Of a stretch of DNA of 64,000 nucleotides, positions 1 to 11,250 are shown in pieces. The notes below the pieces were generated by a model. That model was not told the origin of the DNA and did not search any database. It was given only the letters and a program-made list of their open reading frames with translations. This DNA comes from Pelobates cultripes (taxonomy: Eukaryota > Chordata > Amphibia > Anura > Pelobatidae): NCBI GenBank assembly GCA_933207985.1, contig OW240912.1, positions 110,745,886 to 110,809,885 on the forward strand, given 5' to 3'. Position 1 is the first letter of the stretch. Each line of letters starts with the position of its first letter. The position numbers and the translations under genes are program-made.

Positions 1-3000
1 CTCTCAGTGGTTTTCCACATCATTAGAACTAGATTGGACAAAGGTCATCAATCCCGAAGACCTCAGAAAAGGCTGAGTGGGTACTCTAAAGAGACTCCCC
101 CAGAAGTTGAATATAGTTAAATTTTATGATAGCTATTAATTTTATATATGTTTTTTTAATTTAAAAAGTTTCTTAGAATGTGCAATACTGTACATACATT
201 AGCATGAAGTTTGATCAGGTATGAGGTCAGACACAGGTTTTAAACTAAAATTTACAGGTAATGGGGATGCACGTAGGACCTGAGTATATAGTAGGGTAAG
301 GGTCAAAGAAAATGTGGCAGTGACAAAGGAGTAATCATGGGAAATGGACACACAAGTAAATATCACACGGGCACACTGGTTAGGCAGGAGCACAATAATT
401 CATTTAAATGTTAATAATTTAAGTGTTAGGTGATGTAAGGGGTCAGGAGTTACTTGGTATGGTCAATAGCACTAGGGTTACATGGACAAACTCTGCTACC
501 GGGTATTCATTTATGCAATATGCCTAGGCACTTAATTTTACTCAATACCAAAAATACCAAAAACTCATAATATACTCCAATGTAAATATATTAGGGGCAT
601 TAAGAAAATCAAATAGAGTCAAGAGATGAAAATATTCAGGCAGACAGATGAACAGCGCAGGTCGGTGGCAGCAGAAGACAGGCCAGTGTTACCTGGTAGA
701 GAGCAATGATACAAAGAGTATAATTGGATCTTCTTTGCAATACATTCTTTGAGACAGAAGATCCTTTGCAGTCTGGGTCTAGCCATGCCTGTCTGCTTGG
801 AGCCACAATCGGTAATGGCTCTGAACAGTAGCACAGTGAATGAGACCACATCATTGTGAGACCTCCTAATGTTCTTGTTTGTGGTAATGAACCTCATCAT
901 TCTAATAACTGAAAAACACTTATCAGGGAAGTAAATAAGTAGGTGCTGTCTAAGCCATGATTACTAATCGGTCAATGTTGAATCCTTATAATTTATCTAG
1001 CCCTGCCCACCCTTGCACACCGTGACAGCTGATGTACTAACTAAGAAGTACAATTGGCTAAAGCCATGTCACAAGCCCAGGAAAAGAGTCTCTGAGAATT
1101 ATTTAGAACCTACAGATGAAAACATTTTATTAATATAACATTTTAAGTTTGTTTAAGGAAAACTGCAGACATGTTACACGGATGCATTCAAAATGTATGG
1201 AAAGTTATACAAATTAAAAAAACTAAAAATAAGAAATAATAAAAAAGATATTGCCTTTCTATGTAATACATTTGCAGAAAATCCCTAGGCCACGTTGTAT
1301 CTGCAATGAGATCTCAATAGAAGTAGCTTAGCCAATCAAAATGTTCGCTTAACGTTCTGTCTTAACATTAGGTTTTCTAGTAGTTGTACCTTAAAAGTCC
1401 ACTTTGGGCTCATAGCAATCCCAGCTCAATTAAGTTGTTAGGTTAGGTCCTGGAGTCATCTTACCTTATAGGTAAAACAGTTTTTTAAACAGTGTAACCA
1501 CAATGCGTTTTCTCAATGGTATCAATTTTAGCTCAGTGCTGGAGTTTCCGTCAGGAAAGCAGGCTTTAGACCCCAAGTAAGTTGTCAAACTGTTCTCAAA
1601 TGGTTTGAGTACTTATTCTGTGAGGTTGTCTGGGCACACTTGGCACCATATACACTACAGTTGGCTATAGTGGTTATGATGCCTAAAGTGTTCCTTTAAT
1701 TCTCAACTTGTTATTGTAAAAAGCTAACACGTCAGCTTTATGTTATGAAATCATGTAAAGTGAGGCTATTGGTTCAATAGGAAGACATGGGAGGTTGGGA
1801 AGACGGGGAAGAAATTGTGGCATAGGCCACGCGATGTGCCCCTTCACTTGCGGCCCTGGCTGCTGGTAACCGGTCGCAGGGGTCCACAGGGTGGCCGGGC
1901 CCTCTGGAGTGACGGGCCCGGTCGCAGCTGCAATCCCTGCGACCCCTATATGTACGACACTGACTCTAAAGCCAAGTGGCTTCTTTTATAAGGTGTTATA
2001 TCTTTGTACTGTAGTCTATTCTTGTAGCAATTGTAGCGATTACTTCAAATTCAATTTCCAAAGAAAAACTTGGAAAACTTGCAAAAAGCTAAGATTTTAA
2101 ATAAATGTGCATACTGGTTGAAGCTGTACGCATTACTTTCTTTGTACGCTGTAGCCAAGACACAAGCTGTTATGCAAATTACGAGATGATTAAGCCAGGG
2201 AAGTTATTTATCATGTTGTCCTGTGAATATGTTTTGCTCAAATGGGCATAAAAGTCCATTAAAACTGAAAAGAAGTTTGTGTTTCAAATTGAAACAAATC
2301 TAAACCACATTTTTAAACATCCACATTTAAATCTCAAAATAGACGGTTCACTACAACATTCACAATACGCAATAACATCTCAATATACAAATAAATATGT
2401 ACACCAAGTTGAAAAACTCGGTGTTTCACCTTCGATACATTAAAAAGCATTCCCCCTTTCTGAATTAGCACTCACATACAATAAGTAGCAAGTAAGCACT
2501 AGTCATTGCTATTTATATTTTTTGGTGGGATTGGATTCAGGGGACTGGTGGAAACAATAATGTTGCTCAAATCAAATTAAACTAATAGAAGACAGGAACG
2601 TCAGGTCTTCGCAAACTTTATTCAGACGTAAACAGCTAAACTTTACTTGTTCATATTTAATAACTAGTATAATCAGCAAGTACTCAGCTAGAGGTTTATT
2701 GTCTTAGTCTGTCTGGTGTTGACGTTTTGCTCGTAACATTCAGCTCTATTAATATGATGTCACGCACAACACATTTCGCTTCTCCGCGTTTGGCTTTATA
2801 AAGTGACTTAATGGTGTTGGGAAAGGACCACTAAACTGTGAATCATTGATTGAGGTATTGTATATTTCAAAATAGAAACAAAAGTAATTTCTGATTATGT
2901 TACCATTGAAAGAGTGGAAGGAACTCTCAGCCACCAGAAAACGTATTAAGATAGTTTGGAATTGTATCATTATATATAATGGAACTAAACTGAAAAATAT

Positions 3001-3229
3001 AAATGCTGTAAAATATTCTGAACTTGTTTAGCTTAAATACAAATTGCATGCAATTTACAACTTCACTTACAAGAAAATCACTAGTCGATTGATACCCAAG
3101 TGGTTCAGCTGCTTGCAGTATTCACAATAAGCGTGCCATTATCATGATCAAGGTCAGTGATATGGGAGTCTTGATAAAAATGTTACTGAGTTTGGAACAG
3201 TTTTAAGAGGCTCTTGAATTATGCAGCTG
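1..3229. other. AT-rich intergenic flank with MITE remnants
   Basis: I see no supportable gene here. The open frames are short and lack family motifs. Two repeat scraps are visible. Around 1640-1700 a sequence ends in a TTCCTTTAA motif after a CTATAGTGGTTATGATGCC-like stretch, which is the right end of the TTAA-target MITE family seen complete at 4487-4907. At 1845-1945 there is a GC-rich patch with GGGCCC and GCGACCCC motifs that resembles the hAT-internal sequence near 58640-58730. Confidence 0.5.
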
Positions 3230-3234
3230 ATAGG

Positions 3235-4256
3235 TGTGAAGAAATCCCTCTTTTATGTGTAATATTTCTTCCCTATTCATTCGGTAGATATATCTACCGA
3301 ACAAAGACTACCCCCTGGCTCGTTAAACTTCAAAGACTGCTTCAATTGACCCCTCTATCTGTGCGGCCAGCGTTCGTACTACCGAATGCCACGTGGCTGA
3401 GAAAACGGTGGCCATCTTTTTTCAGGCAAACAAAGGCAGCGGGACTTGATCGTTGAGTGCCTGGAACTAAAATCGGACACTCAACTTCCCGAACACCGGT
3501 CTCAACAAGCGAACGCTGGATCTCTATTTCCTGAATAGCTAAAAGAGCGCTATTTGGTACTTTTGTGCACGCAAATGAGGGGAACAATCGCTGCTAAGAA
3601 CCATTCGTGGAATTATTCGTTTTTTGCCACTTAACTGAATAGACCGGCAAAACCACCCAAACTCCTGGAACTATTTTGGGCAGCCACCTCGCGGTTAGCC
3701 GGTCACAAAAGACTTCCATACTTTTTGAGAACCCCTGAACTGATCTGGGTGAAATTTGAATATGTTGGTCACCCAGAACGTGGCTCTCAGGGGACATATT
3801 GTTTGTGGGGATACTCCATGCCTAAAGGGGTGTTCTGAATATTGGGGAAAATTGAGATTTTTCTGCCTGGAGATAATCAAGTTATTACTTTATCAGAATT
3901 GATTATCTCCAGGACTAGGGGAGGGAATTGTATGTTTGTGCTGGGTGTGTTTTACGGTTTTACTGTAACTGATTGGTTGTACTGTGTCCCTCCCTGTGGG
4001 ATGTCCCCTTGCATGGGTACTTGCATCAAAGCCTGTGTGTGTTCATTAAAAGCCAGTTCTGTTGTACCCTTCTTCTTGACATTGGCTGATGTTTGGGGAT
4101 TCGTATGCTTTATTAAGGGAATCATCTTGTAAAGCTATTGTATTCATATGGATTTCGTTTATTCCATCTACCGAACAGAGAGCTATACTCACTGATGTTC
4201 TGGTGGTTCGGGAGGAAACTACCGAAGGAGGATTGGATATACTAGGTTTCCTTACA
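3235..4256 (+). mobile_element. solo LTR, ERV-like
   Basis: The 1022-bp unit begins TGTGAAGAAAT and ends CCTTACA, so it has the TG...CA ends of an LTR. It is flanked by ATAGG (3230-3234) and ATGGG (4257-4261), a 5-bp target duplication with one substitution. The start is supported independently by a minus-strand copy ending at 15717 that shares the first bases and a CCCCTGGCTCGTTAA block. The second half (tandem clusters of TCTCCAGG, an ATTGGTTG CCAAT-type box, CTCCCTGTGGG, then a TTCATTAAAAGCC stretch) resembles the 983-bp solo LTR at 38207-39189, so both probably belong to one retroviral family. No internal gag, pol or env sequence is present, so only a recombined LTR remains. Orientation follows the promoter-like to polyadenylation-like order. 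Confidence 0.65.
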
Positions 4257-4339
4257 ATGGGTGTCATGTTCGCCACCATTTATAAACAGTTTAACACCAT
4301 AAAGATGCACTGTCATGCCAAACTTACCTTTCTCCGACT

Positions 4340-5140
4340 GTTTCCTTTTCCCTTCATCTCTCATAATCTGTTCTTTTTTTCTTTTTTTCTGATTTAGTTT
4401 TCTTTAAAACATAGGACAAAGTAGGGACTATTTTGTCTTATGTATTTTTCCTACTCCTGACATTCTCTGACACAAGGAGAAGCTAAAGGACCACTATAGT
4501 TCCAGGAAAACATACTCGTTTTCCTGGCACTATAGTGCCCTGTGGGTGCCCTCACCCTCAGGGTCCCATTCCCGCAGCACTGAAGGGGGAGGAAGGGGTT
4601 AATCCCTTACCTTTTTTCCAGCACCGGGCTCCCTCGGCGCTGGGACTCTCCTCCCTCTTCTGACGTCCCTGGCTGAATGCGCATCCGCAGCAAGAGCTGC
4701 GCGCGCATTCAGCCATTCTCATAGGATAGCATTCTCAATGCTTTCCTATGGACGCTGGAGTCTTCTCACTGTGAAAACCACATTGAGAATCGCGGAAGCG
4801 CTTCTACTGGCTGTCAATGAGATTAACCCTAAACAGTTTGCCTAGATGGACCTGGCACCCAGACCACTTCATTAAGCTAAACTGGTCTGGGTGCCTATAG
4901 TGGTCCTTTAAGTAGCTCCATATCCTGTGTCAAGGAGGACAGTGAGTATTGTGGGAAGACTTACTTTGACACAGGAAAATATTTCTCCTAATCCCGACAT
5001 TCTCTGAAGAAAAATAAAGTAGGAAAAATACAAAAGACGAAGTAGTCCCTACCTTGTCTTATGTTTTAAAGAAAACTAGATCAGAATTAAAGAAAAGAAG
5101 AACAGATTCTGAGAGAGGAAGAGAAGAGGAAACAATAGGA
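4340..5140. repeat. foldback (inverted-repeat) element, interrupted by a MITE
   Basis: The left arm (about 4340-4462) contains TTAGTTTTCTTTAAAACATA and a GTAGGGACTATTTTGTCTTA stretch. The right arm (about 5012-5135) carries the reverse complement of both, so the DNA can fold back over more than 100 bp. The loop holds the 421-bp MITE at 4487-4907. No coding capacity is visible. It is probably a non-autonomous DNA transposon, but I cannot assign the superfamily because the outer ends are unclear. Confidence 0.55.
4487..4907. mobile_element. TTAA-target MITE (AGGACCACTATAG termini)
   Basis: The inverted termini AGGACCACTATAG and CTATAGTGGTCCT are perfect. They are flanked by CTAA on the left and TTAA on the right, a TTAA target with one substitution. 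That target is used by piggyBac and Kolobok-type transposases. The interior has further inverted repeats (ATGCGCATCCGC and GCGCGCATTCAGCC blocks) and no open frame. Related ends recur at about 1690, 5210, 5790-5825, 19300, 61158 and 61166. Confidence 0.75.
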
Positions 5141-5825
5141 GAAAGGTTGGTGTGACGGTAAGATAGCGCTCAGGACCTCTGTCATCAAGATTCCATTGTT
5201 ATGATGTCCAGAGTGTTCCTTTAAATGCAATTACAAAACAGATTGACAGCTAGTTACAATATATCAATGTCTAAACTCATCATATTACCGTAAAGTGCAA
5301 AAGGCTGCAAACCCATCAAATTAATTACATTTCCTGCAGCAAGATACAGTCCAGACAAAAGAACACCTTAAAAGAAAACCTAAATGTAATTTCATATCGA
5401 GAGGAAAGTCACGGAGGGGACAAGAGTTGGGGTTAGCAGCCAGTAAGTGGCAGAGGCAAGAGTAAGCACTGGCATCCCATGACCAAAAAAAACAGCTTAG
5501 CAATTCAGTACTTATTTATGTCCTATTATCTTTTTACCATGTCAAATGTGTTTGCGTTTTGGTCAATTTCTGCGGAACAGGAGACTGTCATCAAATAACT
5601 GGCCATCAAATAACTTCAGAAGATCCTGCAACATCTTAGTCTGAAGACTCCCAGGAGAAGCGTTTGGTTTCATTTACTACTGGTAGGTATTGTGATTCTT
5701 TCTTCCAAATAGTCAGTGATAAAAAGTGTTACATGACTGCCTGTTATTCCTGAATTAAATTATCCCCTATAAAAAGTGTCCTCTTTCCTTAAAGGAACAC
5801 TATAGGATCAGGGACACAAACATGT
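5141..5825. other. non-coding flank with two MITE ends
   Basis: A right MITE end (TGTTCCTTTAA) lies at about 5213-5223, and a left end (AAAGGAACACTATAG) begins at about 5793. The latter is cut off at 5825 where the chromovirus LTR starts. No gene is visible. Confidence 0.5.
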
Positions 5826-6329
5826 TGTGAGGAACTGACTCTGCTGGGTTTCGAACCCTGGTTTACATGGTGCTAAACCTTTTCCTTACCAGTACACCAG
5901 CCTGCCTTTTGCAAATTTACCTGAGATCTGATACTATTGTTTGTAGAGTCAAGGTTATCAGTGACAACTCACTTCAGCTGTGTCTGGTCAGGTGTCTGGT
6001 CCTTGGCCTATAAAAGCCACTTCCTGTCTCTGTACCTTTGCCAGATTATTGTGGTTCCTGTACTCTCTAATCCAGCGTGTTCCTGTTTCTCCTTCCTGTT
6101 GCTGAATTTGGACTGTTTTTGACTTTGCTGCTTCTCCTTCCCACTGACCTCGGCTTGCCTGACTACGATTATCATCTTTCTGTTCCAGTCTCCCATCTCT
6201 GCTTAAGACCAGAAGGCCACTCAAGGCTCAGGGGCTCAACCACCTGGTTAACGAGTGGCTCCCTCTGGCAGAAAACATTGCTGATCTGGCTACTGGACTC
6301 CAAAACTTTGTAACATCAATATCATTACA
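5826..6329 (+). repeat. 5' LTR of chromovirus
   Basis: 504 bp, starting TGTGAGGAAC and ending ATATCATTACA. It matches 10748-11250 over its whole length except for an extra T near 6118 and a T/G difference near 6248. Homology to the 3' copy stops at both ends exactly where the TG and CA termini lie. Confidence 0.95.
6009..6016 (+). promoter_or_regulatory. TATA box in 5' LTR
   Basis: TATAAAAG lies in the middle of the LTR, the expected place for the U3 promoter. It is repeated at 10931-10938 in the 3' LTR. Transcription would be expected to start about 25-30 bp downstream. Confidence 0.6.
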
Positions 6330-6347
6330 GAATAATCTGGCCTTTTC

Positions 6348-9300
6348 ATGGAGACCGTCGGATCAGATTCTGCATTGGCCCAGCAGGTTGCTTTTAATGC
6401 AAGAACTATGCAGACCCAGGCACAGACCATTCAAGTGCTGCAGGATCAGGTAGCTGAACTGCAAAATGAAGTTCGATCAATGCATAGTGAGCTTACCAGC
6501 TACAGGGCACATGATGTTGCGGCTGCTGCTACTACTACTGTTACACCTGCACAAGATGCCCGCTTGCCTCTACCAGAAAAATTTGGAGGAGACCGCAAAA
6601 AATTCAGGGGTTTCCTAAATCAATGCCGTTTGCATTTCATGATGTTACCTAACCGTTTTCCATCTGAAAGAGAGAAGGTGGGATTTATTTTTTCCCTCTT
6701 CAAAGATGAAGCCCTGGCCTGGGGCTCCCCTTTTCTGGAACAGGACAGTCCAATCTTGGGAAATTTAAAAGACTTTCTTGAGGCCATGTGCCTAGTTTTT
6801 GATGATCCCAATCGCTGTGCTACAGCAGAAGCCACTCTCCTTCATTTACATCAAGGGAGGCGCTCTGTGGCTGAATATGCTGCTGAATTCAGACAGTGGG
6901 TTACTGATACTACTTGGAACCAATCAGCCCAGAGGTTCCACTTCAGAAGGGGTCTCTCAGAAGCTATAAAAGATGAGCTAGCTCGTGTTGATCTTCCTGT
7001 TGAGTTTGATGCATTTGTGCGGTTGGCTATCCGTATTGATCGGAGACTTTCAGAAAGAAGATTGGAAAGACAGGGCTCTTTTAAACCAAGTGCTACTCCT
7101 ACTTTCTATTCAAGAATTTCTACTCCGACCCCACAAACACCTACAGACTCTGAACCTGAGGCTATGCAGGTAGATCTAATAAGAGGGCCATTATCCAATG
7201 AAGAAAAACAGTGGCGACGCACTCACAACTTATGCCTGTATTGTGGTAGTGCAGGGCATTATGCCATCAATTGCCCTAACAAGTCTAAAAGAACAATAGC
7301 TATGACTGCTGAGGGTGCACAGATTCAACACCAATCCCAGATTTCAGACCAACTGGATTCTGTCACACAACCCTTGTTTTCTCTGGCTCAGGGTGAAGAA
7401 GGTATGATGACTCAACATCCTCATTTGGTGGTGCCTATCACTTTGCAATATGGTAATAATAAAATGATAGATTCCGGAGCAGGCGGAAACTTTATGGACA
7501 TTAAATTTGCAGCAGAAAATAAAATTCAGTCTATCCCTAAATCTTCACCTGTGTTAATGGAAACAGTAGACGGTTCTCCACTTACGTCAGGCCCGGTTAC
7601 ACATGAGACTGTGCCCTTAAAATTGATTCTGGAAGTGAATCACCATGAGTCTATATCTTTCCACCTAATTTCCTCAACACAGTTTCCAGTGATTTTGGGT
7701 ATACCCTGGCTTGCTCTGCATAACCCACAGATTGATTGGAAGACTAGAACTTTGTCCTTTCCTTCAGAACACTGCTTAATGAATTGTCAACCCTCTAAGG
7801 CGACACCTGTTACCACAACAATTAATGAAATGGTTGCTACAAACTTAACTAAGCTTCCGCTACAATATCGGGATTTTGCAGATGTCTGTGATAAGAAGAA
7901 TGCTGATCAGCTTCCACCTCATAGGCCTTATGATTGCCCCATAGAGCTGCTACCTGGAGCTGCTATCCCATTTGGCCGTATATACTCCCTTTCTGAGCCT
8001 GAATTGAAAGCACTTCGTGAATACATACAAGAAAATCTTGCCAAAGGCTTTATTCGACCATCCACTTCTCCAGCAGGAGCTCCTATATTCTTTGTAGAAA
8101 AGAAAGATGGCAGTCTACGGCCATGTGTCGATTACAGGGACATTAATAAAATCACTGTTAAAAACCGTTATCCCTTGCCTCTCATTCCTGAACTTCTAGA
8201 AAGACTTCGTTCAGCTAAAATATTTACGAAGCTTGATCTACGGGGGGCATATAATCTGGTTCGCATAAGACCAAATGATGAATGGAAAACAGCTTTCAGA
8301 ACCAGGTACGGACATTACGAATATCTAGTAATGCCATTTGGGCTTTGTAATGCCCCTGCAACTTTTCAGCATCTAATCAATGATGTACTACAGGATCTCC
8401 TGGATCAGTTTGTTGTGGCATATTTGGATGATATCCTGATATTTTCTGATAATCTTGAAAATCACAGAAAACAGGTCTGCATTGTTCTTGAGCGCCTTCG
8501 TACCCACCACCTATACATTAAACTGGAAAAATGTGAGTTTGAACAAACAGAAATTCAGTTCCTGGGGTATGTAATAACTCCTAAAGGTTTAAGTATGGAC
8601 GCAAGTAAAATTAAAGCTGTGCTGGACTGGCCCATCCCCAAGAATGAAAAAGATATACAGAGATTTGTGGGGTTTGCCAATTTTTACAGGCGTTTCATTA
8701 AGAATTTCTCTGCCGTTATTACACCAATCACTGAACTTACACGTAAAGGGACTCCTTTTCAGTGGTCCAATAAGGCTGACACTGCATTTTCCAGATTAAA
8801 GACTCTGTTTACATCTGCCCCTATCTTGGTACATCCTCAGCCAGAATTGCCATTTACTGTAGAGGTAGATGCTTCTGATTCAGCTGTTGGGGCTATACTA
8901 TCTCAAAGGACTGGACCTAAGATGTTGTTACATCCATGTGCCTTCTATTCCCGCCAGATGTTACCAGCAGAAAGAAATTATGACATAGGGAATAAAGAAC
9001 TTTTGGCTATAAAAGCTGCCTTCACCGAATGGAGACATCTCTTGGAGGGAGCCACCCATCCAATTACTGTCCTCACAGATCACAAAAATCTGGAATGTAT
9101 CCAATCCGCTAAGAGACTGTCAGCCAGACAAGCACGCTGGTCCCTATTTTTCTCAAGGTTTAATTTTTTTATTTCATACCGCCCTGGTTCCAGAAATGGC
9201 AAGGCGGATGCCTTGTCTAGGATAGCTGACCCCCTCCATACTACAGTAACCAAGGCCACCATCTTGCCGGAGAGCAGATTTTTAGGAGTTACCTTTCCTT

Positions 9301-10760
9301 CTGATCTAATGTCTCGCATTAAAAAGGGCTACTCTAAAGATCCAGTTTTTCGTGATCCTCCTCGTGATCTTCATATGACCATGCTTAATGGGTTTTGGAT
9401 TTTTCAACAACGTCTGTTTGTTCCAGAATCAGTGCGACTGGACGTTTTACGCCTCTACCATGACTCTAAACCAGCAGGTCATCCAGGAATCCGAAAGACA
9501 CAAGAACTACTTACCCGATCCTTTTGGTGGCCTAAATATTATGAGGATGTTAAGAAGTATGTGTCCTCTTGTGATGTATGTGCCAGACATAAGACTCCTC
9601 GCTCATCCCCTGTTGGCTTGCTTCAGCCTCTTCCGATTCCTCATCGTCCCTGGGGATCTATATCCATGGACTTTATTGTGGAACTACCTCCCTCTAAGGA
9701 ACACACTACCATTCTTGTTGTTGTGGACCGGTTAACCAAGATGAGTCATTTCATACCAGCTCGTGGTCTCCCTTCAGCTAAACAGACTGCTGACCTAGTT
9801 ATTCGGGAAATATTTCGCTTGCATGGAGTGCCTGATGAAGTAATTTCTGACAGGGGAGTGCAGTTTACATCTCATTTTTGGAAATATTTTTGTTCTATTC
9901 TAGGTATTAATGTAAATCTGTCTTCAGCTTTTCATCCACAAAGTAATGGACAGACTGAGCGAACCAACCAGACTTTAGAACAATATTTGCGGTGCTATAT
10001 TAGTTACCTGCAGGATGACTGGCTGGATTTTCTACCCACGGCGGAGTTTGCCTATAACAATGCCCAACACTGCTCCACTTCTCTGAGCCCATTTTTTGCC
10101 AATTATGGTTACCATCCAACCTTTCTAGTGAGTCTCCCAATTACTACTCCCATTCCTGCAGTCACTGACCGGCTAACCGCCTTACGAGATTCCCAAGAAC
10201 TGTTGAAGGAGACTCTTTCGGAGGCTCAGGAATGTTACAAAAGAGCTGCTGATAGGCACAGAAAGGAGGCCCCAGTTTATCATGTTGGTGACAAGGTTTG
10301 GCTGTCAACAAAGAATCTTAAGCTTAGGATTCCTTCTCATAAATTGGGTCAAAAGTTCATGGGACCTTTTAAGATAATCGCTCAGATCAATGCAGTCACC
10401 TTCCGTCTGCAACTTCCGGATTCCATGAAAATACATCCGGTGTTTCACGTGGCACTGCTTAAACCTTTTCATGAAAATACTTTCCCTGGTCGAGCCTTGC
10501 CTGCCCCACCACCAGTCCTCGTGGATGGTGAAGATGAATACGAGGTGGAAAAAATTCTTGACTCCAGGATCTTCCGCAACAAGCTTCAATACTTGGTTCA
10601 TTGGAAAGGCTATGGTGAGGAGGATAGATCGTGGGAACCAGTGGACAATATTCATGCTCCTGATCTTCTTCAGTCTTTCCATGCACAGTACCCTGCTAAA
10701 CCAGGAAATAGGGCATCCAGAGGCTGCGCCTGTAGAGGTGGAGGTAATGTGAGGAACTGA
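6348..10760 (+). CDS. gag-pol polyprotein with chromodomain
   Basis: An uninterrupted 1470-residue polyprotein. In order it shows an N-terminal coiled coil (about 18-52), a gag capsid region (about 70-220), a CCHC zinc knuckle (CLYCGSAGHYAINC, about 296-309), an aspartic protease with DSG (about 374), reverse transcriptase with YLDD (about 692), RNase H (VEVDAS, about 838), integrase with an HHCC zinc site (about 1038-1085) and a DDE core (MDF about 1107, SDRG about 1167, NGQTERTN about 1204), and a C-terminal chromodomain (about 1395-1445). The chromodomain keeps the aromatic residues (YEVEKI, HWKGY) that bind methylated H3K9 in this family. Gag and pol are fused in one frame with no frameshift or stop. 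The ATG lies 18 nt after the LTR. The last residues and the stop lie in the 3' LTR. Confidence 0.97.
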   Translation: METVGSDSALAQQVAFNARTMQTQAQTIQVLQDQVAELQNEVRSMHSELTSYRAHDVAAAATTTVTPAQDARLPLPEKFGGDRKKFRGFLNQCRLHFMMLPNRFPSEREKVGFIFSLFKDEALAWGSPFLEQDSPILGNLKDFLEAMCLVFDDPNRCATAEATLLHLHQGRRSVAEYAAEFRQWVTDTTWNQSAQRFHFRRGLSEAIKDELARVDLPVEFDAFVRLAIRIDRRLSERRLERQGSFKPSATPTFYSRISTPTPQTPTDSEPEAMQVDLIRGPLSNEEKQWRRTHNLCLYCGSAGHYAINCPNKSKRTIAMTAEGAQIQHQSQISDQLDSVTQPLFSLAQGEEGMMTQHPHLVVPITLQYGNNKMIDSGAGGNFMDIKFAAENKIQSIPKSSPVLMETVDGSPLTSGPVTHETVPLKLILEVNHHESISFHLISSTQFPVILGIPWLALHNPQIDWKTRTLSFPSEHCLMNCQPSKATPVTTTINEMVATNLTKLPLQYRDFADVCDKKNADQLPPHRPYDCPIELLPGAAIPFGRIYSLSEPELKALREYIQENLAKGFIRPSTSPAGAPIFFVEKKDGSLRPCVDYRDINKITVKNRYPLPLIPELLERLRSAKIFTKLDLRGAYNLVRIRPNDEWKTAFRTRYGHYEYLVMPFGLCNAPATFQHLINDVLQDLLDQFVVAYLDDILIFSDNLENHRKQVCIVLERLRTHHLYIKLEKCEFEQTEIQFLGYVITPKGLSMDASKIKAVLDWPIPKNEKDIQRFVGFANFYRRFIKNFSAVITPITELTRKGTPFQWSNKADTAFSRLKTLFTSAPILVHPQPELPFTVEVDASDSAVGAILSQRTGPKMLLHPCAFYSRQMLPAERNYDIGNKELLAIKAAFTEWRHLLEGATHPITVLTDHKNLECIQSAKRLSARQARWSLFFSRFNFFISYRPGSRNGKADALSRIADPLHTTVTKATILPESRFLGVTFPSDLMSRIKKGYSKDPVFRDPPRDLHMTMLNGFWIFQQRLFVPESVRLDVLRLYHDSKPAGHPGIRKTQELLTRSFWWPKYYEDVKKYVSSCDVCARHKTPRSSPVGLLQPLPIPHRPWGSISMDFIVELPPSKEHTTILVVVDRLTKMSHFIPARGLPSAKQTADLVIREIFRLHGVPDEVISDRGVQFTSHFWKYFCSILGINVNLSSAFHPQSNGQTERTNQTLEQYLRCYISYLQDDWLDFLPTAEFAYNNAQHCSTSLSPFFANYGYHPTFLVSLPITTPIPAVTDRLTALRDSQELLKETLSEAQECYKRAADRHRKEAPVYHVGDKVWLSTKNLKLRIPSHKLGQKFMGPFKIIAQINAVTFRLQLPDSMKIHPVFHVALLKPFHENTFPGRALPAPPPVLVDGEDEYEVEKILDSRIFRNKLQYLVHWKGYGEEDRSWEPVDNIHAPDLLQSFHAQYPAKPGNRASRGCACRGGGNVRN

Positions 10761-11250
10761 CTCTGCTGGGTTTCGAACCCTGGTTTACATGGTGCTAAAC
10801 CTTTTCCTTACCAGTACACCAGCCTGCCTTTTGCAAATTTACCTGAGATCTGATACTATTGTTTGTAGAGTCAAGGTTATCAGTGACAACTCACTTCAGC
10901 TGTGTCTGGTCAGGTGTCTGGTCCTTGGCCTATAAAAGCCACTTCCTGTCTCTGTACCTTTGCCAGATTATTGTGGTTCCTGTACTCTCTAATCCAGCGT
11001 GTTCCTGTTTCTCCTTCCTGTTGCTGAATTTGGACTGTTTTGACTTTGCTGCTTCTCCTTCCCACTGACCTCGGCTTGCCTGACTACGATTATCATCTTT
11101 CTGTTCCAGTCTCCCATCTCTGCTTAAGACCAGAAGGCCACTCAAGGCTCAGGGGCTCAACCACCTGGGTAACGAGTGGCTCCCTCTGGCAGAAAACATT
11201 GCTGATCTGGCTACTGGACTCCAAAACTTTGTAACATCAATATCATTACA
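10748..11250 (+). repeat. 3' LTR of chromovirus
   Basis: 503 bp, nearly identical to 5826-6329. The purine-rich tract just before it (GTAGAGGTGGAGGTAA, about 10734-10747) can serve as the polypurine tract and is inside the gag-pol frame. The polyprotein stop codon is at 10758-10760, inside the LTR. Confidence 0.95.

Larger units (their letters stand above)
5826..11250 (+). mobile_element. complete Ty3/gypsy chromovirus
   Basis: A 5425-bp LTR retrotransposon with two near-identical LTRs and one long gag-pol frame ending in a chromodomain. The two LTRs differ by one T in a homopolymer and one substitution that I can find, so the insertion is very recent. I see no 5-bp target duplication: the bases before the 5' LTR read CATGT and those after the 3' LTR read GGGCC. 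The left flank is a truncated MITE end, and its continuation is not found on the right. Confidence 0.97.

Noticed and set aside
1891..2100. 69-aa frame with a GC-rich start
   Set aside because: No family motif; its first part is a repeat-like GC patch.
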